From Orientallactaga sibirica (Eukaryota; Chordata; Mammalia; Rodentia; Dipodidae), in contig JAEOAD010000034.1 of the NCBI GenBank assembly GCA_036365145.1, positions 20,303,501-20,367,500 on the forward strand: 64,000 nucleotides of DNA, in the 5' to 3' direction. The notes under the pieces are model-generated. The model was not told where the DNA came from, ran no database searches, and saw only the letters and a program-made list of their open reading frames with translations. Both the position numbers and the translations under genes were made by a program. Positions within the stretch are counted from its first letter, which is position 1; each line of letters starts with the position of its first letter. Below, piece after piece: positions 44,854 through 55,085 of this stretch.

Positions 44854-45091
44854 CTAGGGCTGGAGAGATGGTTTAGCAGTTAAGTGCTTGCCTGTGAAGC
44901 CTAGGGACCCTGGTTTGAGGCTCGATTCCCCAGGACCCAAGTAAGCCAGATGCACAAGGTAGCACATGCATCTGGAGTTTGTTTGCAGTGGCTGGAGGCC
45001 CTGGCATGCCCATTCTCTCTCTGTGTGCCTCTTTCTCTCTCTGTCTGTCTGTTGCTCTCAAATAAATAAATAAAAATAAACAAAAAAAATT
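44854..45091 (+). mobile_element. tRNA-headed SINE nested in L1
   Basis: A good family copy with (AATA)n and A-rich tail, opposite in orientation to its host L1. AAAGTGTCCTT flanks it at 44843-44853 and 45092-45102. It interrupts endonuclease sequence of the L1. Confidence 0.95.
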
Positions 45092-45519
45092 AAAGTGTCC
45101 TTTGTTATCCTTTTTAATTACTTTTGGTTTGAAGTCTATTTTGTCAGTTATTAATATAGCCACACCTTACTGTTTCTTATTTCTGTTTGCTTGGGGAAAT
45201 CATTTTTCATACTTTCACCATGAGGAAGTGTCTATCTCTAATGGTAAGGTGGGTTTCTTGAAGGCAGCCAATGGAAGGATCCATTTTAATGATCCATCCA
45301 GTTAACTTTGTCATTTCATGGGTGAGTGAAGTCCACTAATATTTAATTTTATAACTGTAAGGTTTGATTTAATCCCTTACATGCTGTACATTTTATGGGG
45401 TTTTGTGCTTTGAATTTGTTATGCCTGGTCTACTTTTGGCTATCATGTTCAAATTCTTGTTAGTTCTTGAGTTTAGTTGTTTGACTCTTCTGTGTGGTAG
45501 ATTTCCTAAAGTATTGTGT

Positions 45520-46648
45520 TCATATTATCATAGAGCTTGGTTTTGTCATATAAAGTTTTACTTTCTCCATTTTGAGGGAAACTTTCACTGGGAACAGTAC
45601 TTTGGGATGGAAGCAATAGCTTTTTAGGCTTTGAAGTACTCTATTCCAAGCCCTTCTGGTTTTTATGGTTTACATTTGAACAATCTGTGGAAACTCTGAG
45701 GGGATTGCCTTTGTATGTAATGAGTTATTTCTCTCTTTCTTCTTTTGGCACTCTTTCTTTGTTTTATTGTTTAGAGTTTTAACTATGATGTGCCCTGGAG
45801 TGTTTCTTCTTTGGTCCTGTCTGTTGGTGTTCCATGAGCTTCTTGTATCATGCATGGGTCTCTCTTTTGCAAGATTGGTAAAATTTTCTTCATTAATTTT
45901 GTTGAATATGTTCCCTATGCAATTGGCCTTGATTTCTTCTCTTTCTGGCATACCCATGATCCCAATGTTTGATTGCTTTTAGGGTAGCCAACAATTCCCT
46001 GATATTCTGATTATATAATTTTGTACTTTTCAAAGATTTTGGACTTCTAGTCAATTTATTCTTCCTTGTCTTCCAGATGAGAGGTTCTGGCTTCAACATG
46101 AGTGATTCTGTTAGTGGGGACTTCTAGAGAGTCTTTTAAAAGCTCTATTTGATATTTGATCTCTGTTCTGATTTTCTGCATCATGTCCATCTATCTCTCT
46201 ATTTTTTTGAGGTCCAATTCCAGGTCAAGGTTTGAGCTTCTTGATGCTTACTATAATTGACTTTGGCATTTGATCATGTCTTCATTAAGCTTAATCAGCT
46301 GGTTGTTGAGATCCTGTACTCATTTACTAACTTTAATTTGTTTATCTCTCATTTCAGGTCTGTCTGGATTTCCTCAATTATGTTAAGCCTAGCAATGAAG
46401 GCTGTGTGCTTTTCATTTATATAACTGTTGGCTATTGCTTCCACTTCTGCCATTCTTTTCATAGGGAATCTCACTGACTTTATGTAATGAGCTTATTATG
46501 CTTTGATTTTGGAATTCAAGTTCTGTTGTCTTCTCTGTGTTTTCATTGGAGGCTTTCATTAGGCAACCTTGGTGGAGGCCTCTCAGTTTGTCTTTCATTT
46601 TGTTGTTGTTGTTGCTGCTGTTTGTTTCTTGCATTAGGGTCTACCCAT
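45520..46648 (-). pseudogene. L1 ORF1 remnant
   Basis: The start MGR at 46648 matches the plus-strand copy at 5100, but here a stop occurs at the fifth codon (ATGGGTAGACCCTAA). The RNA-recognition part is readable at 45670-45957 (GNIFNKINEENFTNLAKERP, RRNTPGHIIVKTL). C-terminal sequence lies at about 45520-45665 in a different frame. The coiled-coil part at 45960-46640 is broken by several stops. Confidence 0.8.
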
Positions 46649-47325
46649 TAGGGTCTCATTTTATTAAGGATAAAGTGAACATTTACACTTGTAGGATCTT
46701 CAGTGAGTTTTTTCTTTGGGGTTTGAACTGGATTGGAGCAGTATGTGTTTATAGCTGTAGGCTGTGGAAGTTGAAAGTATGCTAGCAGCTCTGGACTGGT
46801 GGATGATACAAGAGTTGGTTTGGAAGTCTGGAATCTGTTCATCCCATGGTCACAGCAGTGCCTTCCCTGTGGGGCTCAGGAGCAATAGCATTTGCCCTTC
46901 CTCCCCCACTATACCCCAGATGAGCAGGTTGTGAAGGTGCACCGATACTGCCTGGGCTTTCCAGATACTCCTGTGACCCTTGTCTGGGACAGGCGTGAGG
47001 TGCCAAGGAGGTAGCAAATGTACTTCTTAGGGGTGTTGGCAACAGAAAGAGAAGGAAATGGTGAAGCTGGGCTCCATGGACCAGACCTGACTGAAGGTCC
47101 ATAGAGGTAGCCAGTTTGGGGGTATTTGTCTGCAGAGGTGTCAGGGTTAGGAACAAGAGAATGTGAGGGCAGCTGAAGGTGTGGTTTGATGCTAATCAGA
47201 GGAGACAGTATAGGCCTGATGTGAATTAATCTATGTGTACTTACCCCCAGAGATTCAGCTTTCCCTGGAGGGTCCCAGCCCTGAGTGAGATCATCCCTGG
47301 TGGCTACCTGTTTCAGTGAGCAGGT
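46649..47325 (-). promoter_or_regulatory. L1 5' UTR (promoter region)
   Basis: GC-richer, about 680 bp, upstream of ORF1 on the minus strand. It contains the open 105-codon frame at 46839-47156, which has no known domain. No monomer repeats seen. Confidence 0.55.
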
Positions 47326-47337
47326 TTTTTTTCTACC

Positions 47338-49103
47338 TTAAATAATTATTTTTATTTTTTATTGAAGACGTTTATACTTACAGACAATAAACCATGATAT
47401 TCCCCTCCCCTCTCCCACCTTCCCCTTCACAACTCCTTTCTTTCTCATATGCCCTCCCTCTCTCTGTTAGTCTCTCTTTTATTTTGATGTCATCTTTTTC
47501 TCCTATTGTGACGATCTTGTGAAGCTATTGCTGGGAACTGCAAGGTCATGGATATCAAGGCCAATTTGTGTCTGGAGAGTTGCATTGTAAGGAGAGGTAC
47601 CCTTCCTTTGGTTCTTACATTCTTTCTTCCACAATAGACCCTGAGACTTAGAGGGTGAGATAGAGATGTTTCAGTGCTGGGCATTCCTCTGATCCTTTTC
47701 CCCAGCACTATGTTGCCTTTTGGGTCATTCCAAAAGTGGTCACTGCCATCTGAAAAGAGAAGCTTCTCTAACCAAAAGTAAGATTAGCATTAACATATGA
47801 ATATGAACATTAAGTGTAGTGCTTTCAGGGCAGTTTGTTGAGAATAATATATTCATTTATCAAGACAAGAGCAGGTTTTATACCCCTAAGGCTTTTGATG
47901 AGGTTTTCAGTACTAGACATGTATTCCCTCCCATAGAGAGGGCCTTCAGTCCAATTTGAGAGCAGTTGGTTTCCCCCAGAGCAGACATACCACTATTACA
48001 CTCATTTGGTCACAGGGCCTGTCTGGCCAAACTTGAGGCTTCTCATGTCTACTGTTTTCACTGATAATGACTTCTGTCTCTTATACGACTGCATGCAGTG
48101 CAGTTTTTTTCCAGCTTTTAGTTGGCTGGTCTACAAGGAGAAGATTTTCCACTCAGTGCCAGCTTGATTTCTCAGTGACATTGCTGCCCAGGCATGTGAA
48201 GTCTTCAGAAATAGGGTCTCACCACCTGTTTCTTGAGGGAAACCAAAGGCCTTGGAAATAGCCTGTAATGTTTTGGAGGCATCAAGGACCTCTCTGGCCA
48301 ACAACTCACTAGAAGGTATCTCATTCCTGGTACTGAAAATTTTCTAGTAACAATCTATGGTTTATGGATGTGACATTATTCAAAAAAGTAGGTTTTCATA
48401 TGTCTTATTCAGAAATATCTTGAATTTTGATTGACCTTCCCCCTCTCTGCCTTTCTTTTATACAATCTCTTCTCCTGGCCTGGCTTAGACCTTTCCCCTC
48501 CCTGTAATCTGTTCTTCTACTTAGATATATACAATAGCATCCCCTTAAGTCCGTTCCTCTCCTCCCTCCCTTATAGCCCTTTTCTAGCTTACTGGCCTCT
48601 GCTACCGATTTTTGGTTCCAGCTTATACACAAGTCTATACATTTTAAACTAGGATCCACATATGAGAGAGAAAATGCAACATTCAGATTTCTTGGCCTGG
48701 GTTACCTCACTTAGTATAAGCCTTTCCAGATCTACCCATTTCCCTGCAAATTTCATAATTTCATTTTTTCTTTACTGCTGAATAAAATTCCATTGTGTAA
48801 ATGGACCACATCTTTGTCACCCATTCATCTGTTGAGGGACATCTAGGCTGGTTCCATTTCCTAGCTATTGAAAATAGAGCAACAATAAACATGGTTGTGC
48901 AAGTATCTCTAAGGTGAGAAGAGTCATTAGGATATATGCCTAGAAGTGCTATATCTGGATCATATGGTAAATCTATTTTTAACTGTCTCAAGAACCTCCA
49001 CACTGATTTCCCCAATGGCTGTATCAGATTACATTCCCACCAACAGTGTATAAGGGTTCCCCTTTTCCATATCCTCACCAATAGTTATTGTCATTAAAAG
49101 TAA
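47338..49103 (-). mobile_element. L1, 5'-truncated, second 3' UTR type
   Basis: 3' UTR at 47338 to about 48640, starting TTTATTGAAGACGTTTATAC, then the end of ORF2 (CAACAATAAACATGGTTGTGC, ATTCCCACCAACAGTGTATA). The minus frame at 48761-49081 (CTTMFIVALFSIARKWNQPR, DEWVTKMWSIYTMEF) is a still-open C-terminal ORF2 piece of 106 codons. The 3' UTR differs from that of the copy at 41027 and matches the ones at 50241 and 49935. Confidence 0.87.
48761..49081 (-). pseudogene. L1 ORF2 C-terminal piece
   Basis: 106 codons still open, starting [18 protein letters not shown]. It keeps the His and the last Cys of the C-terminal Cys/His cluster and the conserved Trp-rich motifs, and ends near the natural ORF2 end. 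The element is cut off upstream at 49103, so no enzyme can be made. Confidence 0.8.
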
Positions 49104-49273
49104 AACAAAATCTGAAACTTTGAGTTCATAAATTCTGGAGTACCAACCCTGAACCCCAAGTCTTGAATCATTAGCATATATTTGAATCTGGCAGTTCCTT
49201 ACCTGTCCCACTGGGAAACAGGATGCCAGGGCCTATTGTTGCTACACACATGTGTAAGTGACCAGCCACCCCA
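49104..49273. other. Unique spacer
   Basis: No feature seen. Confidence 0.45.
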
Positions 49274-49546
49274 CCCCAGCAGGAGAGGAACTAGGAGCTG
49301 GATAACTGGAAGATGGGGAGCCAGGAGCCCAATCCTATTCATGTTGAACCTGGACAGGCAAGGTCCAAGCAGCCCCATATCAGCCCCAAACCAGAAACTA
49401 GGGCTACTCATGCTTTAAGGATGGAGGATCCCAGCATTCCCATACAAGCAACAGAGGAACTGAGAGCTAGGGAACCAGGAGCCAAGGAACAAGGATTCCC
49501 ATTTTATTCACTGTAAAAGTGCAATCCAAGCAACACCACTACAGAT
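49274..49546. repeat. Two-unit repeat, about 169-bp period
   Basis: The unit start CCAGCAGGAGAGGAACTAGG at 49274 recurs as AAGCAACAGAGGAACTGAG near 49445. GGAGCCAGGAGCCCAATCC aligns with AGGAGCCAAGGAACAAGG, and AGGTCCAAGCAGCCCCATA with GTGCAATCCAAGCAACACC. It could be remnants of L1 5' UTR monomers or another minisatellite-like repeat; the source is unknown. Confidence 0.5.
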
Positions 49547-49549
49547 TTC

Positions 49550-49763
49550 AATTTATTTATTTATTTGTTTGTTTATTCATTTATTCTGAGAGAGAGAGAC
49601 AGATAGAGAGACAATGGGCTCTCCAAGGACTCTAGCACCTGCAAACAAACTCCAGATGCATGTGCCACCTTGTGCATCTGGCATATGTGGATACTGGTGA
49701 ATTAGACCTATGTCTTTAGGCTTCACAGAAAAGTGCCTTAACCACTATCCATCTCTCCAGCCC
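49550..49763 (-). mobile_element. tRNA-headed SINE (dipodoid-type)
   Basis: (TTTA)n tail at the left, GAGAGAGAGAGAC tract, CAAACTCCAGATGCATGTG and a head ending CCATCTCTCCAGCCC at the right. Confidence 0.92.
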
Positions 49764-49764
49764 T

Positions 49765-49881
49765 TGTTTTATGTTTTGAGGCAAGGTCTCACTCTGTCCC
49801 AGGCTGGCTTCAAACTCACAGTGAGAATTCTACCTCAGACTTTGTAGTGCTGGGACTAAAGGTGTATGCCACCATAACTGG
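49765..49881 (-). mobile_element. Old B1 SINE, short
   Basis: GAGGCAAGGTCTCACTCTGTCC, TAGTGCTGGGACTAAAGG and CACCATAACTGG. It abuts the SINE to its left, so the two may be a joined insertion. Confidence 0.8.
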
Positions 49882-49934
49882 ATTTAGTTCATATATTTCA
49901 AATCACAGTGGCTGAGCTGGTACTAAAAATTAGT

Positions 49935-50240
49935 TCATTTTTATTATTTATTTTATTTTTTAACTTTTTATTGACAACTTCCATGCATATAAACAATATA
50001 TCATGATCACAATTTGTTCCTACCACCCATCGTTTTCCTCTCTGATATTACCGCTGCATTGAATTCCTTCTTCTTTTCAAGTAGTCTCTCTCCTGCTTTG
50101 ATGTTATCATTTTATTCCTCCTATTATTCAGGTCTTGTGTTAACAGCATGAGCTACTGTGAGATCACAAATATCAAGTTAAATTTGTATATGCAAGACAG
50201 TATTGTAAGCACTCCTCTCCTTCCTGTGGCTCTTACATTC
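49935..50240 (-). mobile_element. L1 3' UTR, outer copy, first part
   Basis: TTTTTAACTTTTTATTGACAAC tail side (quoted in part), then CTAGTCTCTCTCCTGC-like and GTTATCATTTTATTCCTCC blocks of the second 3' UTR type. It is cut at TGTGGCTCTTACATTC, after which another L1 tail begins. It resumes at 51544. Confidence 0.82.
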
Positions 50241-51543
50241 TTTTTTTTAATTACTATTTTTTATTGACAACTTCTATACTTACATACAAAAAAAACATGA
50301 TATTTCCCTCCCCTCCCCCCATTCCACTTTAGAACTCCAATCTCCATCATATCCCCTCCCTCTCTCCATTAGTCTCTCTTTTAATTTGATGTCATCATTT
50401 TTTTCTTCTATTTTGAGGGTCTTGTGGAGGTATTGCTAGGCACTGCAAGGTCATGGATATTTGAGGCCAATTTCTGTCTGGGCAGTTGCATTGTAAGAAG
50501 TCATACCCTTCCTTTGGCTCTTCCATTCTATCTGCCCCCTCTTCCGCAATGGTCCCTGAGCCTTGGAGGGTGTGTCAGAGGTGTTTCAGTGTTGGGCACT
50601 CCTCCATCCCTTCTTCTCAGCACTATGTTGCCTTTTGGGTCATCCCAGTGGTCATCGCCATCTGAAAAGAGAAGCTTCTCTAACCAGAAGTGAGAGTAGT
50701 GTTAATATGTGAATATGGACATTAGGCGTGCTTTCAGGGCAGCTTGGTGGGAATAGTATATACATTTAGTCAGACAAGAGCAGGTTTTATACCCCTAAGG
50801 CTCATTCCCTCTCCTGCCATAGACTTTTGTTTAGGTTTTTCAGTACCAGGTATGTATTCCCTCCTGTAGAGAGGGACTTCAGTCCATTTATGGGGCAGTT
50901 GGTTACCCCAAGAGCAGGCATGCCACTATTGCACCCATTCAGTCATTGGGCCTGTATGGCCAAACTTGAATTTTCAGTGTCCACTGCTTTCACTGCTGAT
51001 GACTTTTGTCTCCCATAGGGCTGCATGCACTGCAGCTTTTTCCAGCTTTCAGTTGGCTGGTCTACAGCGAGAAGGTTTTCTGCTCCGCACCAGCTTGCTT
51101 TCTCAGTGACCTTGCCTCTCAGGCAAGAGATGTCTTTACCAATAGGGTCTTACCATCTGTTTCTCAAGGGCAACCAAGTGCTTTGGCAATAGCCTTTAAT
51201 GTTTTGGAGGCTACTGGGACCTCCTTGGTCAACAACTCACTGGAAGGTGTCCCATCCCAGGCACTGAAAATTTTCTAGTAACAGTCTACAGCTTCTGGAT
51301 ATGCCATTATTCAAAAAGGTAGGTTTACATAAGTCTTATTCACAGTATCTTGAATTTTGATTGACCCTCCCCCTTCCCTTCTTTTATGCATTCTCTTCCC
51401 ATGGCCTTGCTTAGGCCATTCCCCTCCTTGTAATCTGTTCTTCTACTTACATATGTGTAATACCATACACTTAACTCCTTCCCTCTCCTGCCTCCCTTAT
51501 AGCCTTTTACCAGCTTAGTGGTTTCTAGTACCTATTTTTGGTT
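50241..51543 (-). mobile_element. L1 3' end, inserted into outer L1
   Basis: TTTTTATTGACAACTTCTATAC, GATGTCATCATTTTTTTC and CTTCCGCAATGGTCCCTGAG, the same blocks as at 47338. It lies between the two halves of the outer copy, so it arrived later. It ends near CCTATTTTTGGTTC and has only 3' UTR. Confidence 0.82.
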
Positions 51544-51728
51544 CTCTCTGCCACCTCTTCCACAATGGTCACTGACCATTAGAAGGTGTGATCGAGATGT
51601 CTCTCTTAGTGCTAAACACTCCATTGTTACTTGTCAGCAGTTTGGTGACTGAGTCATCCCCGTGATCACCACCATCTGAAAAGAGAAGCTTCTGTAAAGA
51701 AAGGTGAGAGTCGCATCAATATAAGGGA

Positions 51729-51950
51729 CTAGAGCTAGAGAGATGGCTTAGCAGTTAAGGTACTTGCATGCAAAGCCAGAAGACACAGGTTCAATTCCCC
51801 ACTCCCTATGTAAAGCCAGATATACAAAGTGATGCATGTGTCTACTATTCATTTGCAGTGGCTAGAGGCCCTGGCACACCAATTCTCTTTCTCATCTGCC
51901 TCTCTCTCTCTCTCTCTCAAATAAATAAGTAAAATATTAAAAATGTTAAA
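51729..51950 (+). mobile_element. tRNA-headed SINE nested in L1
   Basis: GAGCTAGAGAGATGGCTTAGCAG head, TGTAAAGCCAGATATACAAAG body, (CT)n and AAATAAATAAGTAAAA tail. It sits in the outer L1 copy. Confidence 0.9.
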
Positions 51951-52217
51951 AAATATATGGGCATCTAAATATTAAGAGGGTAATATGGTGGACATAATAT
52001 TTTATTTAACCAGATTACAGTAGTAGTTTCCCTCCCAGGGTTTATGACTTCCTCAGCCATAAGCTTTTGATTGGGTTTTCAGTACTATGCAGGAATTCTG
52101 TTCTGTGGATCCCACCTCAAATCCAATCAGAGAGCAGTTAGTTTCCCCCATATAAGAAATGAAAAAATTACACCAGTTGGTATATTTTGCCTGGCTGAGC
52201 AGTTGTGTAGCCTTGCA

Positions 52218-52253
52218 GTATTCACTGATGATTAAGTATTCACTGATGATTAA
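52218..52253. repeat. 18-bp perfect tandem duplication
   Basis: GTATTCACTGATGATTAA twice, 52218-52235 and 52236-52253, within the outer L1 copy. Confidence 0.97.
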
Positions 52254-52715
52254 GACTAATGATGACTTTTCTCTCCCAATAGGCTGCATAGCTCTTTCCA
52301 GTACCCTGACAGCTAGTCAATAGGGAGGAGGCTTCCAGGTCAGCTCCAACTTGATTTCTCAGTGACTGCAACACAAGCATTTGTAAGCAATAGGGTCTTA
52401 TGATCTAGTTCCAGTGTGCATTCAAGAGTCTAGGCAATATCTCGTAATGTTTCACGGGCACACTGGGACCTCTGTGGCCAACACTCACTTGAAGGTATCC
52501 CATCACTGGCATTGAACGTTTTCTTATAACAATCTATATCTTCTGGGCACAACATTTCTACCTCCACAGGATACTTCTGCCCCAAAGCTCTATTTTTTAG
52601 TTTATGTATTATTAGCTATGAAAGAAGTGGATTTCCATATGTTTTATTCACTAAAGATCAGTTAGTTTTATCTTACCTTAAATGTTTGACTTTCTCCCTT
52701 TGGTCAAAATGACAC

Positions 52716-53346
52716 AACCAGTAAGCATTACTGGAATTGGGTTAGTCAAGCATTGTGTTCTGCTGATTACGTTTGCCATTCTTTGTCCCCTTTTGCCAGT
52801 GCTATGAATCAAATCCAGGGCCTTGTGCTATACCACCAGGCAGACTTCCATTTGCCATTCTTATGAGAATGTATTTCCATTACCATAGCACCTCCTGGAT
52901 GGTTCTTTCCATTAATTCACTGTCTTCTTTTTCACTGTTTTAGTTCTCTGAACTCCAAAAGTGTACCTAATGTTGCATAATGTATTTGAGTTCTGAATTT
53001 CAAAAAATCAGGACGATAGTCTCAAACTACAACCACCACACACAACCATAGTTTTGGGTAAATAATTTCAAAGCATGACTATCTCTTAGGAGTAGGTGAT
53101 TATCCCTGCATGAACTATTTCAAGGGATTTTCAAGGAACAACCTTGATAACAGATGTGAAAGTGCTTTGGAAACTATAGACAGTGGTGATCTAGAGGTTG
53201 GTGGATTATTTTGGGGGAACTTTAGTACTCAGCAGCATGTGTGTGCATGTAAGTGTGTTTTCTGTTTCCTACAAATACTATAAATTAGGTAGGACAAATA
53301 CTATAAATTAGGTAGGACAAGCTTGCTTATTCCAGATTTGTAAATT
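52716..53346. other. Unique stretch with an ID-like remnant
   Basis: 52790-52855 (GCCAGTGCTATGAATCAAATC, CAGGGCCTTGTGCTATACC) resembles a reversed ID/B4 tRNA-like part. No gene. Confidence 0.4.
53271..53316. repeat. 23-bp perfect tandem duplication
   Basis: The unit beginning ACAAATACTATAAATTAGG and ending TAGG occurs twice, 53271-53293 and 53294-53316. Confidence 0.97.
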
Positions 53347-53561
53347 AAAAATTTTTTAAATATATTTTATTTATTTGAGAGGAAGAGGCAGAGAGAAAGA
53401 GAGAGAGAGAATAGGCATGCCTGGGCCTCAAGCCACTGCAAACGAACTACAGATCCAAGTACCCTCTTATGCATCTGGTTTCATGGGGCCTGGAGAGTTG
53501 AACTGAGATCCTTTGGCTTTGCAAGGAAACACCTTAACCATCTTAAGCCATCTCTCCATCC
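53347..53561 (-). mobile_element. tRNA-headed SINE (dipodoid-type)
   Basis: Reversed copy, flanked by CCAGATTTGTAAATT (53332-53346) and CCAGATTTGTAATTT from 53562. Confidence 0.94.
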
Positions 53562-53576
53562 CCAGATTTGTAATTT

Positions 53577-54000
53577 TTTTCCTTCCATCTTTGTTCCCCA
53601 TTTCTTCTCTTTCCTTTTATTTGCCACCTCCTATAATTTCTTCCTTTCTTTCCACTTCTTAATGACACACACATTTGAGGTTTGAATATGAACTTGCCAG
53701 TGTGCCACAGCATTTGAAAAATAAAGCCTAGCCCTAAACATGAGTAAGCCATTGGCTGAGCACAAGAAGTAGACATTGGGGGGGGGGATTAACTAAAGTC
53801 CATGACAAAGCAATTGCAGAGACAAAAAGTATTTGCATATGTTTCATATGTCCATGACATAAATATTATTATATATTTGCTAGCTCCCTCTGGGGGTGGG
53901 CAATGTCACTGACAAATGGAAGACGGAAGAAACAGAAGGTAGTGTCTCCAAAGGAATAATCACTAAGCATCTCCATACAGACAGGAGCTGAGGTTGCATT
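53577..54000. other. Unique stretch
   Basis: No gene seen. A run of G lies near 53777-53787. Confidence 0.5.
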
Positions 54001-55085
54001 TTTTTAAACTTTTATTTTATATATATATATATATATATTCTTCTGGGCTCCCAAAACCCTGACCTCCCTCCCCAGTGGGGTTATAGGATTATAGTACTCA
54101 CTGTGGGATCATGAAGACCTCAGTCAATCCCTATTTGTTAGTGGGGAGACCATGGCTCAGGGTATTCCTACCTGGGTATTCTCAGGGTATTCCACACTGT
54201 GGCTCTTACAATATTTCTACTGCCTCTTTTGCAATATTCCTTGAGACATTGAAGGCCTGTTGTCAGTCTGATTTAGTGTTGGTTTCTTTTTAGCCTCTGA
54301 ATTTCTGCTTTGATAGGTTTTGATTTATCACCATATCTATCACCATCACCCTTGGGCTGGTTGTCAAGCTAGCAGTAAGAGCAGTATTCATGGTGCTGCT
54401 TCCTCTGCAATTTCTCCTCCTCCCCCCCCCCAGATATGGTAGAGGTGGCAAGTTCATGGGCGACAACTAACATTCTTCTTGTCTTATTTATGGATCTTAG
54501 TTCTCCTCCATTTTCTCTACCATCTGTAAAATAAAACAGAGTTTGCAACCAGGATTGAGAGCAACTTGGGTTGAAGTGGGTATGCAACTTAATTTGACAG
54601 ATTTTTGGTATATAAGCCCACTCTTCTCCAGAGAGCAGTGGGAGCTTTTCTCTGGTTCTTACATGGTTTCTAGAACCAGATATGAGTTCTCTCCCATTGA
54701 GTGGGCCATATGTCAAATCAGCAAACAGCTGTTTACCTATAGAGACTGCATGTCAGTATTGCACAAAATGTGTAGTTCTTGTTGGGCTGGCTGATTTTGT
54801 AGTCTGCTGGGTCTCCTGCTTATTCATGCTATTGGTGAACATTGTCCTCCTGCAGCTTAAATAGGGCTTTTCAGCATTATAAGTACTTGGAGTTATTTTC
54901 CATTTTGGTTCCAAAATGGTATTCCAATGACCTATGACCATAGCTTGTGGTGTCTTCAGCAATAAGGTCTTACCTTTTATATCTGGCAGGTAATACAGTT
55001 TTGTTGGCAATGGTCTATATTGTTTTGGGGACATCCTGGGTATCCCTGGCCAACAGTGAAGTGTTTTCAAGCTATTCACCTATTT
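54001..55085 (-). mobile_element. L1 3' UTR, older subtype
   Basis: T-rich tail and (AT)n at 54019-54038, then CACACTGTGGCTCTTACAAT, CTATCACCATCACCCTTGGG, and GAGTGGGCCATATGTCAAATC. Same order as 38405-39500. Includes insert-like differences and a C run at 54422-54431. The minus frame at 54369-54716 (115 codons) lies in this non-coding UTR. Confidence 0.75.

Larger units (their letters stand above)
42500..45480 (-). pseudogene. L1 ORF2 remnant, twice deleted
   Basis: The endonuclease start is readable near 45160 (MAILITDKIDFKPK). The frame then breaks off near 44615, where IDLNNTMDQ of the endonuclease runs straight into LDEFLKRCHLPKL, which belongs just before the polymerase domain. RKSPGPNGFSAKVYQAF and [20 protein letters not shown] follow. 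A second jump near 44215-44240 goes to [13 protein letters not shown], dropping the stretch that should hold the FADD catalytic box. The Cys cluster near 42850 reads [14 protein letters not shown], with Tyr in place of the usual His. The C-terminal part (MVQPLWKEIWRPL, DEWITKMWDIYTMEF) is open at 42526-42831. Not functional. Confidence 0.85.
41027..47325 (-). mobile_element. Near full-order L1 with two ORF2 deletions
   Basis: Read from right to left: 5' UTR (47325-46649), ORF1 remains (46648-45520), ORF2 remains (about 45480-42500), long 3' UTR (42500-41050) and an A-rich tail as TTTTTTTTAACTTTTTTATT at the left end. It is the same lineage as the plus-strand copy at 4707. A tRNA-headed SINE and a B1 are inserted in it. 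About 6.3 kb including those insertions. Confidence 0.88.
51544..52715 (-). mobile_element. L1 3' UTR, outer copy, second part
   Basis: Resumes at CTCTGCCACCTCTTCCACAA, the block that follows GGCTCTTACATTC in uninterrupted copies. Continues with GAAAAGAGAAGCTTCTGTAA and, after a nested SINE, to about 52715. It is more diverged than the inner copy. Confidence 0.78.

Noticed and set aside
44854..45091. SINE as a regulatory element of a nearby gene
   Set aside because: No gene is visible in the window, so nothing supports a regulatory role.
54369..54716. 115-codon minus-strand frame
   Set aside because: It lies in an L1 3' UTR.
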